Assembly (NCBI GenBank): GCA_023404955.1
Contig: JAEXZY010000010.1
Location: 121,743 to 185,742 of the forward strand
DNA: 64,000 nt
Reading direction: 5' to 3'
Source: Actinomycetes bacterium
GTDB taxonomy: Bacteria; Actinomycetota; Actinomycetes; Mycobacteriales; Mycobacteriaceae
Of this stretch, positions 26,686 to 34,696 are shown one piece after another. Below the pieces are notes generated by a model that did no database searches, was not told the DNA's origin, and was given only the letters and a program-made list of their open reading frames with translations. Position 1 is the first letter of the stretch, and each line of letters starts with the position of its first letter. Made by a program: the position numbers and the translations under genes.

Positions 26686-27681
26686 CTACAACCAGTCCCG
26701 GCGTTTGAACGCGACGTAGAGGATGACGACCATCACCACGATGAGTGCTGTGCTGGTGAGGAATCCGGCGACCGTCTGGATGCCGGGGTATTCGACGTTC
26801 TGGCCGTAGTAGCCGGTGATCGCGGTCGGCACTGCGATGATCGCCGCCCAGCCGGTGAGCTTTTTCATGACCACGTTCAGCCGCGCGTCCTGCAGCGAGA
26901 GGTTCGTCTCGAACACTGTGGTGACCATGTCGCGCAACGACTCGGTCCACTCCGAAGCCCGCAGCACGTGGTCATACAGGTCGGCGTACTCCGCATCCAA
27001 TTCCGGAGCGGTCTTCGCATCGAGCCGACGGTGCTGGATCGCCGAGACCACCTCCCGCATCGGCAACACCACCCGGCGCAACGCCACTAGATCCTTGCGC
27101 AGCTGAAATGTCTTCCGCTGCAATCCCTTCGGCGGTGTCGCGTCGGCGAACAGATCGTCCTCGAGACCCTCGATCGCGTCGTCGAGCGCCTGTACCGCCG
27201 CGAAGTGGCCGTCCACCACCACATCGAGCAGCCCGTGCACCAGCGAGCCGACCCCGTACTCCTGACCGCCGAGCTCGTCGAAGCGGCGCGACACCTCGTC
27301 GATGTCGATGTCTTGCGACAGACGGACCGTGATCAGCCCGCGCGGCAGCACGAAACCCGAGATGCGGTGCACCGCGAGCAGTGACGGCGCCGGATCGGCC
27401 TGCGTGGCCGGATCGGTCATCGTCACCGCGTACACCGTGAAGAAGGTGTGGGTGCGGTACACCACCGCCTTGGTGCGCTCGGATTCGGCGAGCGCATCCT
27501 CGACGGCCCACGAGTTGAGATGTAGTTCAGCGGCGAGGTCTTTGAGGATCGCGTGGTCGGGATCGTAGATGTCGCACCACACGAGCGTGTCGTCGCCGCT
27601 CAGGCAGTCCGAGATCGCCGAGAAGTCGAAATCGTCCTGAGGTTCACCGTGCCGCCAGATCCGGCCGCGCACGTGGGTCAT
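26686..27681 (-). CDS. corA: CorA-family divalent cation transporter, GQN variant
   Basis: A 331-residue CorA-like channel: a cytoplasmic N-domain with long helices (residues 1-265) and two C-terminal membrane helices. The selectivity signature usually GMN reads G-Q-N at residues 293-295 (TGYYGQNVEYPG). GMN-type CorA carries Mg2+/Co2+; related families use GIN (ZntB, Zn2+ efflux). The substituted residue leaves ion and direction open. The ATG is 4 bp after the echA3 stop, so the two are co-transcribed. Confidence 0.83.
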   Translation of the reverse strand: MTHVRGRIWRHGEPQDDFDFSAISDCLSGDDTLVWCDIYDPDHAILKDLAAELHLNSWAVEDALAESERTKAVVYRTHTFFTVYAVTMTDPATQADPAPSLLAVHRISGFVLPRGLITVRLSQDIDIDEVSRRFDELGGQEYGVGSLVHGLLDVVVDGHFAAVQALDDAIEGLEDDLFADATPPKGLQRKTFQLRKDLVALRRVVLPMREVVSAIQHRRLDAKTAPELDAEYADLYDHVLRASEWTESLRDMVTTVFETNLSLQDARLNVVMKKLTGWAAIIAVPTAITGYYGQNVEYPGIQTVAGFLTSTALIVVMVVILYVAFKRRDWL

Positions 27682-27685
27682 GATC

Positions 27686-28387
27686 TCAGCCGAGCGTGAA
27701 TTCGTCTGCCAGGCCGTCGATTCCGGCCTGGATGGCGTCGAGTGCCGGCTTGCGCGCCTTGAGCTTGGTGGCCAGGTGGGCGCCGGCGTGCAGCGTGCTC
27801 GCCGCCTCCTGGGCCACCTGCTGCGCGCGGGACAGGACCTGATCGGCTTCGACGATCTCGTCGAGCCAGCCCGCCGCGATCGCTTCATCGCCGACGAACG
27901 TCGCGGCCAGTGCGGTGCCCCGTTCGAATGCCGCCGGTGTCAGCCGCATTCGCATGATCTCGATCGCCGAGATCGGGATGGTCATGCCGATCGCGACCTC
28001 GATCGCCTGACAGCGGGACTTGGGTGCGCCCACGCGGTGGTCTGCCGACAGCAGCAGGAACGATCCCATCGCGATGGCGGGGCCGGTCGCGGCGATGATC
28101 ACCGGCACCGGGAACGTCAGCGTGCGCAGCGAGAGCTTGAAACCGCCGGAGAGCATGCCGAGCGCGGCGGCGGGGTCTCCGGACTGGAAGACCGCGAGGT
28201 CGAAGCCGCCGCTGAACACCCGCGAGTTGCCCGCCAGGACGACCGCCTTGGCCTTATCGGCTTCGGCACGGTCCAGAGCCTCGTTGATCGCCGCCTGCAT
28301 GTCCGGCCCGAGGACGTTGACCTTGCCGTCGTCGAGCGTGATCGTGGCTACCGAATCGGCGAGCTCGTAGGACACGGTGCTGGTCAT
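27686..28387 (-). CDS. echA3: Enoyl-CoA hydratase/isomerase family protein, EchA3-like
   Basis: A 233-residue crotonase-fold protein. It has the N-terminal ATITLDDGKVNVLG, the FSGGFDLAVFQ oxyanion-hole segment and the ATGPAIAMG loop. The catalytic glutamates expected after the second oxyanion segment are not obvious, so activity may differ from classic hydratase. In M. tuberculosis echA3 (Rv0632c) also lies beside recC, which supports the name. A strong AGGAGAC site precedes the ATG. Confidence 0.82.
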   Translation of the reverse strand: MTSTVSYELADSVATITLDDGKVNVLGPDMQAAINEALDRAEADKAKAVVLAGNSRVFSGGFDLAVFQSGDPAAALGMLSGGFKLSLRTLTFPVPVIIAATGPAIAMGSFLLLSADHRVGAPKSRCQAIEVAIGMTIPISAIEIMRMRLTPAAFERGTALAATFVGDEAIAAGWLDEIVEADQVLSRAQQVAQEAASTLHAGAHLATKLKARKPALDAIQAGIDGLADEFTLG

Positions 28388-28535
28388 CGGGTCTCCTGGG
28401 GCGTGGTGTCGGGGCGCATCGAACCTAGCAGCGAAGCGACCGGGGACGTCTGCGGGAGTGACTACTCAGCCCGCAGTAGGCACCGGGCAGGCAATTAAGT
28501 ACCCGACTACGCAAGACCTGGCCTGTGCGCGTCCC

Positions 28536-28541
28536 TAGCGT
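28536..28541 (+). promoter_or_regulatory. -10 element upstream of small ORF
   Basis: TAGCGT fits TANNNT and would start transcription just before the hairpin at 28549. The -35 region is poor, so an alternative sigma factor or activator may be needed. Confidence 0.35.
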
Positions 28542-28548
28542 GATCGTC

Positions 28549-28580
28549 AAGCGCGGCGGTGACGAGGGGTCGCCGCGCTT
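28549..28580 (+). promoter_or_regulatory. 5'-UTR hairpin before small ORF
   Basis: AAGCGCGGCG (28549-28558) and CGCCGCGCTT (28571-28580) form a perfect 10-bp stem with a 12-nt loop, 8 bp before the AGGAGG ribosome site of the small ORF. It could stabilise the mRNA or control it. Confidence 0.45.
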
Positions 28581-28600
28581 CTATCTTCAGGAGGACGATC

Positions 28601-28738
28601 ATGGGGGCACACCGCAAGCCGGCAGAGTCTGAACCCGACCGCCGCAGACGCCGGGTGAAGGCGCGAAAAGCGCGACGCGACAGCGGGATTCCCGCGCTCG
28701 GTCTGTGGGAGTGCGGGATCGGCTCCGGCTGGCGGTGA
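28601..28738 (+). CDS. Small arginine-rich protein, 45 residues
   Basis: ATG at 28601, preceded at 28589-28594 by a perfect AGGAGG and 6-nt spacing, which is rare in this genome and the main support. The product has a very basic core (DRRRRRVKARKARRD) and a hydrophobic, Trp-containing tail (GLWECGIGSGWR). It has no signal peptide. Promoter, hairpin, ribosome site and stop are all in order, so translation is likely; function is unknown. It could be a nucleic-acid-binding micro-protein or a leader peptide; the next gene is on the opposite strand, so a leader role needs an unannotated target. Confidence 0.55.
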   Translation: MGAHRKPAESEPDRRRRRVKARKARRDSGIPALGLWECGIGSGWR

Positions 28739-28746
28739 CAGCCGCC

Positions 28747-29742
28747 TCACGACGTGTTGACCAGCGCGGGCTGCGCGGCGGGCGTCTCGATGGTCATGGG
28801 GGAGGCCATCAGACGCTCGCCGCGGGCCACCCAGTCGGGGTCAGCCCACTGGACCTGCGCCGGCAATCGTCGCCAGTACGACGGATGCGCACGCAGGTAA
28901 CACTCCACGCTGGCGTGTACCGCGGCATCAGGGGGGAGCCGGCGCGGCGACACCGGATGGGGGCTTCCGGCCAGTGCGTCGACCGGGCCCGGAGTCTGCC
29001 GGCCGGCGGGATCGGCGAGCTCGGCGCCAGCATGGATTGCTCCGTCGAGCACCCAGTCCAGCGCGATGTCCGACAACGCCCGGCAGGAATGCGTGCTGCG
29101 GGTGATGTCACCGTGCGCACCGCGGAACCACACGTCCTGGTGCGACAGGGCTTCCGGACCGAGGGGGAGTGCTGCCGTGCGCGCGTCGATGGCCAGTGCG
29201 TGCCGCGCCGCCTCGACGTGCCACAGGAAGTCGGCAGACGCACCGCGGGGAAGACCTGCGATGCGGCGGCTGTCCCACAGCCCGAGGAAGCGCACCGTCG
29301 TCGACGTCTCGTCGGGTCCACGCAGCTCGGCGGCGAGCCGGCGCAGCCGCTGCCAGTCCCGCTGATCGCGCGCGGAGCGCGGCATCGCGTAGGTGTTCAC
29401 CAGGTAGGTGCCCAACTCGGCGAGCGATTCCGACACTTGATCCGCGGGCAGGATTCCGACCGTGCCGATCAGCCGGGCCAGGGCGCGGGCGCACACGCCG
29501 TCCCGGCCGGCTCCCACGATGAAGAGACGGTCACCGGGTTCCCAGGCGTCGGCGAGGAAGCCGTAGGCCGCGACGACGTACCGGCGTGCCGCGTCGAGAG
29601 GACGGGCACGGCCCCGGACGTCTCGCGGCACGCGGGCCGGCGACCAGACGAGCTGCCCGGCGGAGCGGCGCAGCAGCCCGGCGAACGCCGTGGCGTTGCC
29701 GGCCGGATTGAAGTTGTCGAAACACAGCGCGATGTTCTTCAC
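28747..29742 (-). CDS. DUF2235 (Tle1-like hydrolase fold) protein with lost nucleophile
   Basis: A 331-residue protein matching the DUF2235 alpha/beta-hydrolase family. The N-terminal strand reads ALCFDNFNPAGN where DGTxN is expected, and the nucleophile elbow reads FIVGAGRDGVCARALARLIG where family members have GFSRGAYxAR. The serine is therefore replaced by glycine (residues about 75-82), and the protein is probably not a hydrolase. The rest of the fold is kept, suggesting a binding role. GTG 29742 is chosen for the start of the fold; there is an upstream GGGGGC stretch. It lies 93 bp after the MBL-fold gene. Confidence 0.68.
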   Translation of the reverse strand: MKNIALCFDNFNPAGNATAFAGLLRRSAGQLVWSPARVPRDVRGRARPLDAARRYVVAAYGFLADAWEPGDRLFIVGAGRDGVCARALARLIGTVGILPADQVSESLAELGTYLVNTYAMPRSARDQRDWQRLRRLAAELRGPDETSTTVRFLGLWDSRRIAGLPRGASADFLWHVEAARHALAIDARTAALPLGPEALSHQDVWFRGAHGDITRSTHSCRALSDIALDWVLDGAIHAGAELADPAGRQTPGPVDALAGSPHPVSPRRLPPDAAVHASVECYLRAHPSYWRRLPAQVQWADPDWVARGERLMASPMTIETPAAQPALVNTS

Positions 29743-29834
29743 GATGGCCCCCGACGGGATGTGCGGTATGCGCTGGGAGCTGAGTTTGCCAGAATGCGCC
29801 CTGGCCGGGGCCGATTCAGCCGAACACGCCCGTG

Positions 29835-30551
29835 TCAGCCACCCATCAGCGTGCGCCACTGATCGAGCGAGCTCGCGCGGTAGACGTAATTGCTGCGCCG
29901 GACGGAGTCCAGCGGGGCGCTCTTGGCCGCCGAGTACCAGTGCCCGGGGAACACGGTCGGATCACCTGGCAGAGCGGCCAGTGCCTGAAGGCTCCTGAAC
30001 ATGTCGTCGACGTTGCCGCCGGGAAAGTCCGTGCGGCCGCAGCCCTCCAGGAACAGGGTGTCGCCCGCGACCAGCCGATCGCCGAGCAGGAAGCACTGGC
30101 TGCCCGGCGTGTGACCAGGAGTGTGCAGTAGCTCGATCGCGATCGCGCCGACATCGACGGTGTCGCCGTGCTGGTGCGCCGTCAGCTCGCTGGCAGCGAT
30201 GCCGGTGACGCGCGAGACCCAGTCGACCTCGTGGGTGTTGACGTGAACCGGAACACTGGTGCGCTCCAGCAGCTCGGCGAGCCCTTTGAGCTCGAACCCC
30301 ATCATCGAACCGCCGACGTGATCGGGATGATGATGAGTGACCAGCACGCCGGACAGGCGCATGCCGTCGGATTCGAGGACGTCCACCAGGTCCGCGGCGG
30401 CGTAGGCCGGGTCGACGATGACCGTGTCGCCGGTCTCCTTGTCGCCGATCAGGTAGGCGAAGTTGCGCATCTGCTCGGCGATCATGTCGCCGGCCGCGAA
30501 ATCGCGGCCCGACAGGAGCTGACGGAAGTAGAGACGATCGTCATCGGCCAT
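29835..30551 (-). CDS. Metallo-beta-lactamase-fold hydrolase (glyoxalase II-like)
   Basis: A 238-residue protein with the metal motif THHHPDH at residues 72-78 (ligands His73, His75, Asp77, His78), then HTPGHTPGSQC, VAGDTLF and a late PGHW. It matches the Rv0634c-type family, usually called hydroxyacylglutathione hydrolase; since mycobacteria lack glutathione, the true thioester substrate (perhaps a mycothiol adduct) is not known. Same position next to the tRNA-Thr locus as in M. tuberculosis. Confidence 0.85.
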   Translation of the reverse strand: MADDDRLYFRQLLSGRDFAAGDMIAEQMRNFAYLIGDKETGDTVIVDPAYAAADLVDVLESDGMRLSGVLVTHHHPDHVGGSMMGFELKGLAELLERTSVPVHVNTHEVDWVSRVTGIAASELTAHQHGDTVDVGAIAIELLHTPGHTPGSQCFLLGDRLVAGDTLFLEGCGRTDFPGGNVDDMFRSLQALAALPGDPTVFPGHWYSAAKSAPLDSVRRSNYVYRASSLDQWRTLMGG

Positions 30552-30601
30552 GCGGGTCAGCGTAGGCGCACGTGGGTCACCGCCCCGGCATCACCAGCGG
30601 T

Positions 30602-30631
30602 TTGGCGCCACAATCGGTGAGAATGTAGTCT
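30602..30631 (+). promoter_or_regulatory. SigA-type promoter of tRNA-Thr/tRNA-Met transcript
   Basis: TTGGCG (30602-30607), an 18-bp spacer and TAGTCT (30626-30631) precede the tRNA genes by about 35 bp. The same transcript may run into rpmG and hadABC. Confidence 0.55.
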
Positions 30632-30665
30632 CTTTGAGGCCCGTCGCTGCGATGACGTGCTGCAG

Positions 30666-30738
30666 GCCCCCTTAGCTCAGTCGGCAGAGCGTTTCCATGG
30701 TAAGGAAAAGGTCAACGGTTCGATTCCGTTAGGGGGCT
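30666..30738 (+). tRNA. thrT: tRNA-Thr (anticodon GGT)
   Basis: A 73-nt cloverleaf: 7-bp acceptor GCCCCCT/AGGGGGC, D-arm GCTC/GAGC, anticodon stem TTTCC/GGAAA around loop ATGGTAA with anticodon GGT, and a T-arm with GGTTCGATTCC. CCA is not encoded. Confidence 0.96.
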
Positions 30739-30766
30739 CGGTGAACCGCTGTGCGGTTTCGTCCGG

Positions 30767-30840
30767 GGCGGTGTAGCTCAGCTGGTTAGAGCGCACGACT
30801 CATAATCGTGAGGTCGGGGGATCGAGCCCCCCCACCGCTA
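30767..30840 (+). tRNA. metT: tRNA-Met (anticodon CAT)
   Basis: A 74-nt cloverleaf with acceptor GGCGGTG/CACCGCT (one G-U end pair), anticodon stem CACGA/TCGTG and loop CTCATAA with CAT. The A1-type initiator mismatch is absent, so it is the elongator. 28 bp after tRNA-Thr. Confidence 0.95.
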
Positions 30841-30878
30841 CAAGAACTAACGCGACGTAGAAGAGAGAGACGACTGCC

Positions 30879-31046
30879 GTGGCCTCCAGTACCGATGTAC
30901 GGCCCAAGATCACCTTGGCCTGCGAGGTGTGCAAGCACCGCAACTACATCACCAAGAAGAACCGCCGTAACGATCCCGACCGGCTCGAGATCAAGAAGTT
31001 CTGCCCGAACTGCGGCAAGCACCAGGCCCACAAAGAGTCGCGGTAG
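30879..31046 (+). CDS. rpmG: 50S ribosomal protein L33
   Basis: 55 residues from GTG 30879 (MASSTDVRPKITLACEVCKH...), too short for most gene callers. It has the four-cysteine zinc ribbon, CEVC at residues 15-18 and CPNC at 42-45, so this is the zinc-binding C+ form of L33. In many actinobacteria a second, cysteine-free copy replaces it under zinc starvation. It stands 38 bp after tRNA-Met and 15 bp before hadA. Confidence 0.95.
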   Translation: MASSTDVRPKITLACEVCKHRNYITKKNRRNDPDRLEIKKFCPNCGKHQAHKESR

Positions 31047-31061
31047 GACCACCGCTGCGCC

Positions 31062-31541
31062 GTGTCTTTCCTGGACGAGTACGTCGGGCTGCATTATCGC
31101 CACCCCGACCACTACGTCGTCGGGCGTGAGAAGATCCGCGAGTACGCGACCGCGGTCAAGAACGACGACGACGCCTTCTTCACCGAGAGCGCCGCGACGG
31201 AGCTCGGTCATGACGGGTTGCTCACGCCCCTGACGTTCATCTCGGTGTTCGGCTACCAGGCGCAGCGAGCGATGTTCGAGTCTGCCGGTATCGCGATCGC
31301 CGACGCCCAGATCGTCCAGGTGGACCAATCGCTGAAGTTCGTCCGCCCGATCCTGGCCGGCGACACGCTGTACATCGACGTGTGGATCGACTCGGTCCGC
31401 ACGGCACACGGCACCGACATCATCGTCACCAAGAACATCGTCAGCAACAGCAATGGCGACGTCGTCCAGGAGTCCTACACGACCCTGGCCGGGCGGAGCG
31501 AAGAAGACGGAGAGAGTGGCTTTTCAGATGGCACTGCGTGA
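31062..31541 (+). CDS. hadA: (3R)-hydroxyacyl-ACP dehydratase subunit HadA
   Basis: A 159-residue hot-dog-fold subunit of the FAS-II dehydratase that makes mycolic acid chains. HadA is the substrate-channel (non-catalytic) partner of HadB; the N-terminal GREKIREYATAVKNDD and central FVRPILAGDTLYID segments match the family. GTG start; the end overlaps hadB by 14 bp, as expected for an obligate heterodimer. In M. tuberculosis this is the target region for thiacetazone/isoxyl-type drugs. Confidence 0.95.
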   Translation: MSFLDEYVGLHYRHPDHYVVGREKIREYATAVKNDDDAFFTESAATELGHDGLLTPLTFISVFGYQAQRAMFESAGIAIADAQIVQVDQSLKFVRPILAGDTLYIDVWIDSVRTAHGTDIIVTKNIVSNSNGDVVQESYTTLAGRSEEDGESGFSDGTA

Positions 31542-31956
31542 GTTCAGTTCGGTTCAGGTCGGCGATCAGCTGCCCGAAAGGGTCATCCCGCTGACCCGGG
31601 CGGACCTGGTCAACTACGCCGGTGTGTCCGGCGACCTCAACCCCATCCACTGGGACGACGACATCGCCAAGCAGGTCGGTCTGGACACCGCGATCGCCCA
31701 CGGCATGCTCACGATGGGCCTCGGCGGCGGATACGTCACCTCCTGGGTGGGCGATCCGGCCGCCGTCACCGAGTACAACGTGCGCTTCACCGCCGTAGTC
31801 CCCGTCCCCAACGACGGCAAGGGCGCCGAGATCGTGTTCAACGGCCGCGTGAAATCCGTTGAGCCGGAATCGAAATCGGTCACCATCGCGCTCACGGCCA
31901 CCGCGGGCGGCAAGAAGATCTTCGGCCGGGCCGTCGCCGTGGCCAAGCTGGCATAG
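31528..31956 (+). CDS. hadB: (3R)-hydroxyacyl-ACP dehydratase catalytic subunit HadB
   Basis: A 142-residue MaoC-like protein. The catalytic dyad is seen as SGDLNPIHWDDD with Asp36 and His41, followed by HGMLTMGLGGGYVT. It pairs with HadA (early chain) and with HadC (long chain). ATG 31528 is favoured; an in-frame GTG at 31516 after GAGAGAG is an alternative that adds four residues. Confidence 0.96.
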   Translation: MALREFSSVQVGDQLPERVIPLTRADLVNYAGVSGDLNPIHWDDDIAKQVGLDTAIAHGMLTMGLGGGYVTSWVGDPAAVTEYNVRFTAVVPVPNDGKGAEIVFNGRVKSVEPESKSVTIALTATAGGKKIFGRAVAVAKLA

Positions 31957-31970
31957 GCAGGTCTGCGCAC

Positions 31971-32519
31971 ATGGCTCTCAAAACCGACATCCGTGGCATG
32001 GTCTGGCAGTACCCCGAGCCCTTCGTCGTGGGGCGCGAACAGATCCGCCAGTACGCGAACTCGGTCAAGTCGTTCGACCCGGCCAGCCACGACCCGCAGG
32101 CGGCCGCAGAACTCGGCCACAAAGGTCTGGTTGCGGGACCGACCTTCATGTCGATCCTCGCGGTGATGACGCAGCGCCACTTCTTCCAGAACGTCGACGT
32201 CGGTTTCGAGACGATGCAGATCGTTCAGGTCGACCAGAAGTTCCTCTTCCATCGGCCGATCGGCGAGGGTGACTCGCTCACCGCCACCATGCACATCGAA
32301 TCGGTCGACGAGCGCTTCGGCGCCGACATCGTCACCACCCGTAACGTGCTGACCGACGACAACGGCGAAGTGGTGATGGAAGCGTTCACCACGCTGATGG
32401 GGCACGAGGGCGACAACTCGATCTCGGCGGGCTGGGATCCGGAGACGGGTCAGGTCGTGCGCAAGCCGGTCGTGCACGACACCGAGGACTCATCGGCTGC
32501 TGAGCCGGCGACGGATTAG
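31971..32519 (+). CDS. hadC: (3R)-hydroxyacyl-ACP dehydratase subunit HadC
   Basis: A 182-residue HadA paralogue (REQIRQYANSVKSFDP, FMSILAVMTQ, FLFHRPIGEGDSLT) that forms HadBC for late elongation of meromycolates. It stands 14 bp after hadB. The C-terminal 40 residues are acidic and Ser/Ala-rich. End of the had operon. Confidence 0.95.
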   Translation: MALKTDIRGMVWQYPEPFVVGREQIRQYANSVKSFDPASHDPQAAAELGHKGLVAGPTFMSILAVMTQRHFFQNVDVGFETMQIVQVDQKFLFHRPIGEGDSLTATMHIESVDERFGADIVTTRNVLTDDNGEVVMEAFTTLMGHEGDNSISAGWDPETGQVVRKPVVHDTEDSSAAEPATD

Positions 32520-32540
32520 TAACTCCGACCCGCGGCGCGC

Positions 32541-32546
32541 TACACT
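32541..32546 (+). promoter_or_regulatory. -10 of tRNA-Trp/secE/nusG transcript
   Basis: TACACT lies about 95 bp before tRNA-Trp in the gap after hadC. No convincing -35 is visible. Confidence 0.35.
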
Positions 32547-32642
32547 CGGCACTTGGGTTTTCCCAGTTGAGCGCGCTGTCCGTCGGGGCTTGTGTCACCG
32601 CACGGGGAGCGCGCAAATTGTGTGAGCCCTGCACGGAACCCT

Positions 32643-32715
<73 letters not shown>

Positions 32716-32815
32716 CTCAACTGAATACTCGGTACGTGGCGCCGGCCGGTCTGGATACTGGACAGGAGGGCCCGCGAATCGGGACCCATGACGACCGATC
32801 ACGAGGGAGCACGCG

Positions 32816-33274
32816 GTGAGCGACGAGCGCGACGGTGCCAGCTCGGCAGGCACCGACAGCGGCGCGGAGACCGACGGCGGTGATGCACGAGCGCAGACCG
32901 CGGTCGTGACGCGTCCGCTGCGACCCACCGGCAAGCGGTCGCGGCGGGCGGCGGATGTCGACGACGCCGCGGCCGACGACACCGATGCCGCGCCCCAGAC
33001 CGACGGGTCGGGCGGCAAGGACAACGGCAAGGGTCCGAAGGCGAAGAAGAAGACGGCGAAGAAGCCCAAGGACGGGCCGTCTCGCAACCCCATCGCCTTC
33101 ATCTTCAACTACCTGAAGGAAGTCGTCGCCGAGCTGCGCAAGGTCATCTGGCCGAACCGCAAGCAGATGGTCAGCTACACCACCGTGGTGCTGGTGTTCC
33201 TGGTCTTCATGGTGGCGCTGATCGGCGGAGTGGACCTGGGCCTGGCCAAGCTCGTGACGTTGGTGTTCGGCTGA
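32816..33274 (+). CDS. secE: Preprotein translocase subunit SecE
   Basis: 152 residues, with an unusually long charged N-terminal tail (about 95 residues, many Asp/Ala then Lys-rich) as in other actinobacteria. The conserved part is the amphipathic YLKEVVAELRKVIWPNRKQM plus one membrane helix. SecE clamps SecY in the translocon. GTG start with AGGGAG upstream; nusG follows. Confidence 0.94.
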   Translation: MSDERDGASSAGTDSGAETDGGDARAQTAVVTRPLRPTGKRSRRAADVDDAAADDTDAAPQTDGSGGKDNGKGPKAKKKTAKKPKDGPSRNPIAFIFNYLKEVVAELRKVIWPNRKQMVSYTTVVLVFLVFMVALIGGVDLGLAKLVTLVFG

Positions 33275-33325
33275 CCCTCGCGGTCTGCCACGCCGACGCA
33301 ATTCATCTGTAGAGAGGACTGACAC

Positions 33326-34138
33326 GTGACCAGCTTCGACGGCGAGACCGCCGCGAGCGTGTCCGAGGCGCGCGCCGAAGAGGCCGATCCGGCAGTGGTG
33401 ATCACTGACGAGGCCGCCGAGCATCTCGAGAACAGCAGCCCGGCGGAGGCGGTCGAGGACGCGCCGCTGGAGACGGAGGCCCCCGAAGCCGACGAGGCCC
33501 CAGTGGTCGACGAGGACGAGGACCCCGCCGTCGCGCTCAAGAAGGAGCTGCGCCTCAAGCCGGGCGACTGGTACGTGATCCACTCGTATGCCGGTTACGA
33601 GAACAAGGTGAAGGCCAACCTCGAGACCCGCGTGCAGAACCTCGACGTCGGCGACTACATCTTCCAGGTCGAGGTGCCCACCGAAGAGGTCACCGAGATC
33701 AAGAACGGCCAGCGCAAGCAGGTCAACCGCAAGGTGTTGCCGGGCTACATCCTGGTGCGCATGGAGCTCAACGACGAGTCGTGGGGCGCAGTGCGCAACA
33801 CTCCCGGTGTCACGGGCTTCGTCGGCGCGACGTCGCGTCCCTCGCCGCTCTCCCTCGACGACGTGGTGAAGTTCCTGCTGCCTCCGGCCGCGGCGAAGAA
33901 GCCGGGCAAGGCCGCCTCGACGGCTGCGGCGTCGTCCGAGGCGTCGATGGAGCGTCCGGAGATCCTGGTCGACTTCGAGGTCGGCGAGTCGGTCACCGTC
34001 ATGGACGGGCCGTTCGCGACCCTGCCTGCCTCGATCAGCGAGGTCAACGCCGAGCAGCAGAAGCTCAAGGTGCTGGTGTCGATCTTCGGTCGCGAGACGC
34101 CGGTCGAACTGACCTTCAACCAGGTCGCCAAGATTTAA
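33326..34138 (+). CDS. nusG: Transcription termination/antitermination factor NusG
   Basis: 270 residues: an acidic actinobacterial N-extension (about 1-75), the NGN domain starting WYVIHSYAGYENKVKANLET, and a C-terminal KOW domain (VTVMDGPFATLPASISEVN). NusG binds RNA polymerase and couples to ribosomes or Rho. GTG with AGAGGA upstream. Confidence 0.95.
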   Translation: MTSFDGETAASVSEARAEEADPAVVITDEAAEHLENSSPAEAVEDAPLETEAPEADEAPVVDEDEDPAVALKKELRLKPGDWYVIHSYAGYENKVKANLETRVQNLDVGDYIFQVEVPTEEVTEIKNGQRKQVNRKVLPGYILVRMELNDESWGAVRNTPGVTGFVGATSRPSPLSLDDVVKFLLPPAAAKKPGKAASTAAASSEASMERPEILVDFEVGESVTVMDGPFATLPASISEVNAEQQKLKVLVSIFGRETPVELTFNQVAKI

Positions 34139-34194
34139 GCCGGGCCCCTCGGTCGTGAGGACGCCCACGAGATAGAAGAAGGACAAGCACAACC

Positions 34195-34623
34195 ATGCCC
34201 CCGAAGAAGAAGGTCGCCGGGCTGATCAAGCTGCAGATCCAGGCCGGGCAGGCCAACCCCGCCCCGCCGGTCGGTCCCGCGCTCGGCCAGCACGGCGTCA
34301 ACATCATGGAGTTCTGCAAGGCGTACAACGCCGCGACCGAGTCGCAGCGCGGCAACGTCATCCCCGTGGAGATCACCGTCTACGAGGACCGCACCTTCAC
34401 GTTCGCGCTGAAGACCCCGCCTGCCGCCAAGCTGCTGCTCAAGGCTGCCGGCGTGCAGAAGGGCTCGGGTGAACCGCACAAGACCAAGGTCGCCAAGGTG
34501 ACCTGGGATCAGGTGCGCGAGATCGCCGAGACCAAGAAGGAAGACCTGAACGCCAACGACATCGATCAGGCCGCCAAGATCATCGCCGGCACCGCCCGGT
34601 CCATGGGCATCACCGTCGAGTAA
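34195..34623 (+). CDS. rplK: 50S ribosomal protein L11
   Basis: 142 residues, full length, with the N-terminal VAGLIKLQIQAGQANPAPPV and the GPALGQHGVNIMEFCK motif that binds the GTPase-centre rRNA. L11 is a target site of thiostrepton. AAGGA upstream of the ATG. Confidence 0.97.
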   Translation: MPPKKKVAGLIKLQIQAGQANPAPPVGPALGQHGVNIMEFCKAYNAATESQRGNVIPVEITVYEDRTFTFALKTPPAAKLLLKAAGVQKGSGEPHKTKVAKVTWDQVREIAETKKEDLNANDIDQAAKIIAGTARSMGITVE

Positions 34624-34696
34624 GTCGAATACTTCGACACCCGTGGGAGAGCTGGCATCGGCTCGTAACCACGACCTCAGCAACTAGGAGACATCA

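Noticed and set aside
28705..29862. 385-residue rightward open frame over the DUF2235 gene
   Set aside because: No family resemblance and biased composition; the leftward frame has a recognisable fold.
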